Assembly: GCA_038316335.1 (NCBI GenBank)
Contig: JBBQAM010000031.1
Coordinates: forward strand, 1 to 48,143
From: JALHST01 sp038316335
GTDB taxonomy: Bacteria; Bacteroidota; Bacteroidia; Flavobacteriales; Flavobacteriaceae
DNA length: 48,143 nucleotides
Direction: 5' to 3'
This document shows positions 43,495-48,143 of the stretch, one piece after another (position 1 is the stretch's first letter; each line of letters begins with the position of its first letter). The position numbers and the translations under genes were made by a program. The notes under the pieces are model-generated. The model saw only the letters and a list, made by a program, of their open reading frames with translations, was not told the origin of the DNA and ran no database searches.

Positions 43495-44061
43495 ATGTCA
43501 AAAACGCCCAGTAATATGTTGCCCTTGGGCACAACCGTGCCCGATTTCAGCCTGCTTGATACGGTGACCGGTACCAGGATGCAACTTGAGGACCTACGTG
43601 GTGAAAAAGGCACCGTGGTCATGTTCATTTGTAACCATTGCCCCTTCGTAAAACATTTAAATTCAGGTATTTCGGCAATGGCCAGAACCTATCAACCGAG
43701 GGGCATCGGCTTTATTGCTATTTCAAGTAATGATATTGTTAACTATCCACAAGATTCCCCCGACGTAATGAAATTGACTGCCAAAAATGAAGGCTACGTT
43801 TTTCCGTATCTATATGACCAAAACCAAGAGGTGGCCCGTAACTTTGATGCCGCGTGTACTCCTGATTTTTATGTTTTCGATGCAGCGTTAAAATTGGTTT
43901 ACCGGGGGCAATTCGATGATTCAAGGCCAGGTAATGGCATCCCGATAACCGGAAAAGACCTACACAATGCGCTAGATGCCCTTTTGGCAGGGCACCCGAT
44001 TAGTCCCAACCAAAAACCCAGTATTGGCTGTAATATCAAATGGGTCAAGTCACCCACGTAA
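43495..44061 (+). CDS. Thioredoxin-like redoxin (AhpC/TSA fold)
   Basis: 188 residues. LPLGTTVPDFSLLDTVTG opens the redoxin fold; the active pair is in FICNHCPFVKHLN (C-N-H-C). The C-terminal KPSIGCNIKW is usual in this subgroup. There is no signal peptide, so it is cytoplasmic; it probably reduces disulfides or peroxide. It is followed closely by the cupin and GNAT genes on the same strand, separated by 9 nt, and they may share one transcript. Confidence 0.9.
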   Translation: MSKTPSNMLPLGTTVPDFSLLDTVTGTRMQLEDLRGEKGTVVMFICNHCPFVKHLNSGISAMARTYQPRGIGFIAISSNDIVNYPQDSPDVMKLTAKNEGYVFPYLYDQNQEVARNFDAACTPDFYVFDAALKLVYRGQFDDSRPGNGIPITGKDLHNALDALLAGHPISPNQKPSIGCNIKWVKSPT

Positions 44062-44070
44062 TTAATAAAA

Positions 44071-44400
44071 ATGAAAATAGACAAAAACCACGCGTTCGAT
44101 AGCTTACAGGCAAGTGGTGCTCAATTTTTAAAGCGCTTCGGTCATGGAACTTTAGTAGTTGAAATCTATAAGCCCGATGGAGTCGATTTGCAGGAACCGC
44201 ATAGCAGGGATGAGGTCTATGTAATAATTTCAGGCAGCGGTACCTTTTTTTGCGATGGTTCACGCACGCATTGTGCCCAAGGCGATTTGCTCTTTGTTGC
44301 CGCTGGGGTGGAACATCGTTTTGAAAATTTTACCACTGATTTTGCAACTTGGGTACTTTTTTATGGTCCGGTCAATGGGGAAAAAGACACGGATTCTTGA
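44071..44400 (+). CDS. Cupin-domain protein
   Basis: 109 residues. The cupin barrel has EPHSRDEVYVIISGSGTFFC (metal-binding His and Glu) and GVEHRFEN (second His). Metal is thus probable; many such proteins are isomerases, dioxygenases or binding proteins and no reaction can be named. Its TGA overlaps the TTG used by the next gene (44397-44400). Confidence 0.9.
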   Translation: MKIDKNHAFDSLQASGAQFLKRFGHGTLVVEIYKPDGVDLQEPHSRDEVYVIISGSGTFFCDGSRTHCAQGDLLFVAAGVEHRFENFTTDFATWVLFYGPVNGEKDTDS

Positions 44401-44933
44401 AAGAGGCCATACGCATCGAAGCGGTCACCACAGGAAGCTACGACCTTTATATTAAGGTTGGCCGATCTTCGTATTTACAACACTATGTGCATCTTTGGAA
44501 GTATCGAGATCCATCGGTCTATCTCGACAAAAATTTTACCCGCCAGGCGCTCAATGCCGAAACAAAAGTTTCCAACTCCTACTTTTTCCTTATTTATGAG
44601 GGCCCAATTGCCATTGGAATCCTTAAACTCCAAAAAAATGCCGCTCTTGCACCGTATGGTGCCCATGAAGCAATGTTATTGGATAAAATCTATATTTTAA
44701 ATCAATTCGCCGGCAAGGGCATTGGCAATCAGGTACTCGATTTTGTAGTCGATTTTGGAAAAACCAACAATAAAAAACTTATATGGCTCGAAGCGATGCA
44801 AAAAGGAGCGGCCTTGCAATTTTATCTCAAATACGGATTTAGGATATATAATGAAATCGAACACCCTGCACCTCAGGTCCTCGCTGTGCATAAGGCCATG
44901 TATACAATGATCCTACCTCTTCAGGCCCTATAA
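44397..44933 (+). CDS. GNAT-family N-acetyltransferase
   Basis: From TTG 44397 it is 178 residues starting LKEAIRIEAVTTGSYDLY, the normal first strand of GNAT enzymes; an in-frame ATG at 44349 lies inside the cupin gene and would add unrelated residues. The acetyl-CoA motif is ILNQFAGKGIGNQVLDFVVD with the G-x-G turn; the closing strand is FYLKYGFRIYNEIEH. It acetylates some amine; the substrate is unknown. The TTGA overlap with the cupin stop suggests coupled translation. Confidence 0.85.
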   Translation: MKEAIRIEAVTTGSYDLYIKVGRSSYLQHYVHLWKYRDPSVYLDKNFTRQALNAETKVSNSYFFLIYEGPIAIGILKLQKNAALAPYGAHEAMLLDKIYILNQFAGKGIGNQVLDFVVDFGKTNNKKLIWLEAMQKGAALQFYLKYGFRIYNEIEHPAPQVLAVHKAMYTMILPLQAL

Positions 44934-44949
44934 GCTTAGTATCGATCGA

Positions 44950-45495
44950 CTAGACCCAATTCTCGCGCTTTAATAGTCTTTCAATATGGGCGAAATGATG
45001 CCGACTATGCCAGGCATACTTCCCAATATTTTCAGCAACGGTTACTGCTACCAAACCATCGGGATGAATATAGACCCTTTTTAAAGCATCGCTAGAAAGC
45101 CCCTTTAATAAAAAGACCATTTTGGCATGAAGGGCCTTTAAATACGCCAATGACAATTCAATGGGCGCGGTTTGGGCATCGATTAAATTAGACCAGTCTT
45201 TTTCCTCATATGCTTTTATGACCGGGCGATTTTCGGTTAACGCCCATTTAAAACGCGTGTAACTGTGATGATGACTGTCTGCCAGATGATGTATTAGCTG
45301 TCGAACGGTCCATCCATCAGGGCGATACGGTGTATCGAGTTGCTCGGAAGAAAGGTTTTTGACCAATGAAAACAAGTTCGAAGGCAAGTCCTCAAGAGTT
45401 TGTATCCATTCGACAATCAACTCCTCGGTTATTGTTTCCGGCAATTGAAAATGGCCTATCGGATATCGCAATTGTTCTTCTATAGTAGTTTGCAT
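44950..45495 (-). CDS. YfiT/BstA-type DinB metal-dependent hydrolase or thiol transferase
   Basis: 181 residues. The three-His metal site is spread over LIHHLADSHHHSYTRFKWAL (about 66-85) and KYAWHSRHHFAHIERLL (about 157-173). As family knowledge, YfiT/BstA proteins bind a metal and act as bacillithiol-S-transferases in Firmicutes; here the cofactor thiol is not known. Start MQTTIEEQLRYPIGHFQLPE fits the family. It is convergent with the GNAT gene. Confidence 0.9.
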   Translation of the reverse strand: MQTTIEEQLRYPIGHFQLPETITEELIVEWIQTLEDLPSNLFSLVKNLSSEQLDTPYRPDGWTVRQLIHHLADSHHHSYTRFKWALTENRPVIKAYEEKDWSNLIDAQTAPIELSLAYLKALHAKMVFLLKGLSSDALKRVYIHPDGLVAVTVAENIGKYAWHSRHHFAHIERLLKRENWV

Positions 45496-45681
45496 AAACT
45501 AAATTTAGCAAGGAAAATTGGAATATTTAGGTTTTAATTTTTTGATGGAGGTACTTTGTAACCTTATAGCAAGGACGGATATTGAAATTTTAATACATTT
45601 TTAACGACTACCATCACAAGATTAAAGAATAATCTACTAGATTTATAGGATAAATAAAGATCAATTTAAACAATAAACTAT

Positions 45682-46320
45682 ATGGCAACAATACGACTCG
45701 GGGATTTAGCCCCGGATTTTACAGCGGATAGCTCTCTGGGAATGATAAATCTATACGACTACTTGGGTGATGGCTGGGGAATTTTATTCTCACACCCTGC
45801 TGATTTTACCCCCGTATGCACAACCGAACTCGGAACGGCTTCAAAGTTCAAGAAAGAATTTGACAAACGGAATGTAAAAATGCTCGCCCTTAGCGTTGAC
45901 GGGAAGGAATCACACAATGAATGGATAAAGGATATTAACGAGACCCAACATACAGTGGTCAATTTTCCGATTATCGCCGATATGGATAAAAAGGTTTCCA
46001 CGCTCTATGATATGATCCATCCGAATGCCAATGATAGTCTTACCGTGCGCTCGGTCTATATAATCGCACCTGACAAAACGGTGAAACTTATCATCACCTA
46101 CCCTGCATCGACAGGAAGGAATTTTCATGAATTGCTCCGGGTTATCGATTCCCTGCAATTGACTGCCTATCACAAAGTCGCTACTCCTGCCAACTGGGAG
46201 CATGGCGATGATGTCGTAGTGAGCCCTTCTATTACCACCGAGGACGCCAAAAAGATATTTTCCAAAGGCGTGAAGGAAATAAAACCCTATTTGCGAATGA
46301 CGCCCGACCCAACAACCTAA
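45682..46320 (+). CDS. 1-Cys peroxiredoxin (Prx6 type)
   Basis: 212 residues. The peroxidatic Cys is in FSHPADFTPVCTTELG (about Cys46), with the downstream Arg in RSVYIIAPD and the C-terminal AhpC/TSA part PANWEHGDDVVVSPS. Prx6-type enzymes reduce peroxides with one conserved Cys and an external thiol. Cytoplasmic. No neighbouring reductase is present. Confidence 0.95.
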   Translation: MATIRLGDLAPDFTADSSLGMINLYDYLGDGWGILFSHPADFTPVCTTELGTASKFKKEFDKRNVKMLALSVDGKESHNEWIKDINETQHTVVNFPIIADMDKKVSTLYDMIHPNANDSLTVRSVYIIAPDKTVKLIITYPASTGRNFHELLRVIDSLQLTAYHKVATPANWEHGDDVVVSPSITTEDAKKIFSKGVKEIKPYLRMTPDPTT

Positions 46321-46486
46321 AATAATAACCAAGGGTGAAATTTCACAAACTTGTGATTTTATGCGTAAAAATAGGCCTTCACCGACATTTTCTTGCCCTT
46401 TAACGGAAAGATAACTTGAAAAAAATCACGAGAATAAATATTTTAATATTATATTCGCGCTTTAATCAATATTTAATTTTATTATT

Positions 46487-46681
46487 ATGAGTAAAGGGAC
46501 AGTAAAATTCTTCAATGATTCCAAAGGATATGGCTTCATCACTGAAGATGGTTCGAACGAAGATCATTTTGTACACATTTCAGGCTTAATCGATGAAGTT
46601 CGAGAAGGTGATGTTGTGGAATTTGAACTACAACAAGGTAAAAAAGGATTGAACGCCGTAAATGTGAAGGTTGTTGACTAG
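46487..46681 (+). CDS. Cold-shock protein (CspA family)
   Basis: 64 residues: MSKGTVKFFNDSKGYGFITE contains RNP1 (KGYGFI); DHFVHISGL is RNP2; the rest is the five-stranded OB-fold. It binds single-stranded RNA or DNA and melts RNA structure. The sequence upstream is A+T-rich, as expected for a cold-shock leader, but no hairpin is obvious. A strong terminator follows 25 bases after the stop. Confidence 0.97.
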   Translation: MSKGTVKFFNDSKGYGFITEDGSNEDHFVHISGLIDEVREGDVVEFELQQGKKGLNAVNVKVVD

Positions 46682-46706
46682 GTAGGTATAAACTTTTTTA
46701 TAGTAT

Positions 46707-46730
46707 AACCCCGACGGTTTTGTCGGGGTT
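46707..46730 (+). terminator. Terminator after the cold-shock gene
   Basis: AACCCCGAC (46707-46715) pairs with GTCGGGGTT (46722-46730) around GGTTTT, followed by a T run. Confidence 0.9.
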
Positions 46731-46880
46731 TTTTTATGCCTTCTCTTAAAATTTTGGTAAGAATTATTTTACTTTTTCTTAACTTAGCTTGACTTTTGCG
46801 CAACCTTTATACTATTTCTCTATCTAAGGTTATACATTCGAATTCCCCCAGCTAGAATTGTAACTAAACTTGCAACCAAG

Positions 46881-46967
46881 ATGCTCATTTTTTTTAGTAT
46901 TCTATTTTTTCTTTTGATCGTAAATATCCTCTTGCTGGCGCTTAGCTTCGGGAACGTTAAAAATTAA
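46881..46967 (+). CDS. Single-helix membrane microprotein A (28 residues)
   Basis: ATG 46881 to TAA 46967. The product, MLIFFSILFFLLIVNILLLA then LSFGNVKN, is one membrane helix (about 2-23) with a buried Asn15 and a short polar C-terminus. It is aligned gap-free with a second microprotein at 47066: eleven residues match, including F5, S6, L8, F10, N15, L17-L19 and S22. Six of these matches use different synonymous codons, pointing to selection on the protein. It is too short for routine gene callers. Possible roles are a membrane-complex stabiliser or a small toxin; no family is recognised. Confidence 0.55.
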   Translation: MLIFFSILFFLLIVNILLLALSFGNVKN

Positions 46968-47021
46968 CCTTTTCCTCGAAAATTTGCCAGTTTAAAGTAG
47001 GGTTTTACGTTTTTTGGTTGT

Positions 47022-47054
47022 TATTACCGAAAGCGATTTATACTTTCGGTAATA
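47022..47054. repeat. 12-bp perfect hairpin before microprotein B
   Basis: TATTACCGAAAG (47022-47033) pairs with CTTTCGGTAATA (47043-47054) around a 9-nt loop, ending 11 bases before the second microprotein ATG. There is no T run after it, so it is not a typical terminator; it could be an operator or a hairpin that hides the start site in mRNA. Confidence 0.6.
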
Positions 47055-47065
47055 CCAAAATCCAA

Positions 47066-47155
47066 ATGACGATTCTTTTCAGTGTCTTATGTTTTTTTAT
47101 CCTTTTGAATACACTTCTGCTCTTGGGGAGTATCTATTTTCGCAGGCACGACTAA
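47066..47155 (+). CDS. Single-helix membrane microprotein B (29 residues)
   Basis: ATG 47066 to TAA 47155. The product, MTILFSVLCFFILLNTLLLL then GSIYFRRHD, has one membrane helix (about 3-25) and a basic Arg-Arg-His tail, so the C-terminus probably faces the cytoplasm. It is the paralog of microprotein A 98 nt upstream; both keep S6, N15 and the Leu triplet 17-19. The preceding hairpin is only 11 bases from the start. Same open roles as microprotein A; the pair suggests a small duplicated family. Confidence 0.55.
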   Translation: MTILFSVLCFFILLNTLLLLGSIYFRRHD

Positions 47156-47188
47156 TTTTGGGGTTCATTAATTCTTCCACTGAATTAT

Positions 47189-47228
47189 AAAAAATCCCCA
47201 TCGGAAAATATGCCGATGGGGATTTTTT
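47189..47228. terminator. Terminator after the cyclophilin-FKBP gene
   Basis: AAAAAATCCCCATCGG (47189-47204) and CCGATGGGGATTTTTT (47213-47228) are perfect 16-bp arms around an 8-nt loop. It can serve the minus-strand isomerase gene and end transcription coming from the microproteins. Confidence 0.9.
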
Positions 47229-47258
47229 ATTTCCTTTTTGATTGCTATAATACGATGT

Positions 47259-48143
47259 TCATTCAACATCCATCAATTCCACATCAAATAACAAGGTAGC
47301 ATCCGGAGGAATAACACCACCGGCACCTGCGCTCCCATAGGCCAGATCAGATGGAATCACCAATCGCGCTTTATCACCGACTTCCAAAAGGGCAATTCCT
47401 TCATCCCATCCCGGGATTACCTGCCCTACTCCCAATTGAAAATCAATAGGCTCCTTTCGTTTATAGGAAGAATCAAAAACTTTTCCACTCAATAATGACC
47501 CCTCGTAGTGGACGGAAACCTTACTGCCTTTTTTGGCTTTCGCACCAGATCCTTTTTGTATGATCTTATAGCGCAGCCCACTTTCGGTTTTTTTAAAGCC
47601 CGCGGCGATGGCATCCAATTCAATGGCTTGTTCTGCCTTGGCCGCTGCCAATCTTTTTGCTCCCGAACCTTTGAAATCATCAAAGGCCTTTTTAGCATCC
47701 CATTTTTCGGCCTCTTCACCCACACGGTTTATGCGCACACTTTTTATTGTGTCGCCTTGGGCAATGGCATCGACGACCTCCTGACCTGATACTACATTGC
47801 CAAAAACAGTATGTTTGTTATCTAACCAGGGTGTTGCGATGTGAGTAATAAAAAATTGACTTCCATTCGAACCGGGACCGGAATTTGCCATAGATAGCAC
47901 CCCAGGACCATTATGGGCAAGATCTTCGTGAAACTCATCATCAAATTTATACCCTGGGTCTCCGGTGCCTGTTCCTAACGGACATCCGCCTTGTATCATA
48001 AAATCGGGAATGACCCGATGAAATTTCAGCCCATCATAAAAGGGTTTCCCTTTTGCCGTTTTGTTATTTTCTTGTTTGCCTTCTGCCAAAGCAACAAAGT
48101 TCCCTACCGTACCCGGGGTTTTATCATGGGTAAGTCGCACAAC
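47259..48143 (-). CDS. Cyclophilin-FKBP dual peptidyl-prolyl isomerase, 5' end outside window
   Basis: The frame is open to the window edge, so the first residues are missing; 294 codons are seen. The N-terminal part is a cyclophilin (FHRVIPDFMIQGG, GPGVLSMANSGPGSNGSQFF, WLDNKHTVFG), then a charged linker (about 145-185), then an FKBP domain (VHYEGSLLSGKVFDSSYKR, GVGQVIPGWDEGIALLEVGD, LAYGSAGAGGVIPPDATLLF). Both folds catalyse prolyl isomerisation. Fused cyclophilin-FKBP proteins (dual-family immunophilins) have been described in flavobacteria and spirochaetes. Any signal sequence lies outside the window. Confidence 0.95.
   Translation of the reverse strand, partial: VVRLTHDKTPGTVGNFVALAEGKQENNKTAKGKPFYDGLKFHRVIPDFMIQGGCPLGTGTGDPGYKFDDEFHEDLAHNGPGVLSMANSGPGSNGSQFFITHIATPWLDNKHTVFGNVVSGQEVVDAIAQGDTIKSVRINRVGEEAEKWDAKKAFDDFKGSGAKRLAAAKAEQAIELDAIAAGFKKTESGLRYKIIQKGSGAKAKKGSKVSVHYEGSLLSGKVFDSSYKRKEPIDFQLGVGQVIPGWDEGIALLEVGDKARLVIPSDLAYGSAGAGGVIPPDATLLFDVELMDVE

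Noticed and set aside
46335..46356. Two overlapping short palindromes after the peroxiredoxin gene
   Set aside because: Arms of six bases, no T run, and not clearly placed at a promoter; could be chance in A+T-rich DNA.

Overview
The window reads as chromosomal DNA of a marine-type Flavobacteriaceae (Bacteroidota; Maribacter, Zobellia or Muricauda-like, by impression only). Reasons: two proteins with the type B sorting tail of the type IX secretion system (T9SS), a PhoX phosphatase with a type A tail, a long NusB, a PUR/DUF3276 protein, the DUF1573-YajC pair, peptidase T next to pyrD, and several starts preceded by the Bacteroidota -7 element TAnnTTTG, three of them with a TTTG-like -33 box. 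I saw no tRNA, rRNA, CRISPR array, insertion sequence or prophage. Most of the window is ordinary core genome with small accessory islands.

Layout. 1-2.2 kb: tandem paralogous T9SS type B surface proteins (the first cut by the window edge). 2.3-6 kb: uvrB and an exported M20-family peptidase with an altered zinc motif. 6-10 kb: Hsp20, a half-size DUF1456 protein, a secreted TonB-C-terminus-like protein, sucC and a Lon-substrate-binding-domain protein. 10.1-16.1 kb: lysA, an exported thioredoxin, PhoX with MopE-type repeats, guaB. 16.2-18.6 kb: a three-gene operon (outer-membrane porin, FMN-binding protein with a covalent flavin site, small four-helix membrane protein) whose promoter lies exactly between two 29-bp inverted arms. 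18.9-23.7 kb: an operon of a DUF1080 protein, a cupredoxin-dehydrogenase fusion lipoprotein and an FG-GAP protein. 23.9-29 kb: HMG-CoA lyase, LysE exporter, Dabb protein, pyrD, a Spy-like protein, pepT. 29-32.3 kb: Tat-type Gfo/Idh/MocA oxidoreductase, yajC, DUF1573 lipoprotein, nusB. 32.4-37.3 kb: ABC exporter, DUF3276 protein, M14 carboxypeptidase. 37.3-45.5 kb: small soluble proteins (hydrolase, DUF1801, VOC, GyrI-like, two DinB-fold proteins, acyltransferase, BASS transporter, CsaA, redoxin, cupin, GNAT) and a collapsed AraC/GlxA-type regulator. 45.7-48.1 kb: 1-Cys peroxiredoxin, cold-shock protein, two tandem unannotated single-helix microproteins, and a cyclophilin-FKBP fusion cut by the window end.

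The strongest leads for something undescribed are (i) the porin/flavoprotein/membrane-protein operon with its promoter held between two operator-like arms, which I infer to be a metal-regulated extracytoplasmic electron-transfer or reduction system, and (ii) the twin 28- and 29-residue membrane microproteins at 46881-47155, whose matching residues are largely encoded by different synonymous codons, a sign of selection on the protein. The cupredoxin-dehydrogenase fusion and the in-frame collapsed regulator at 40581 are also worth a look.
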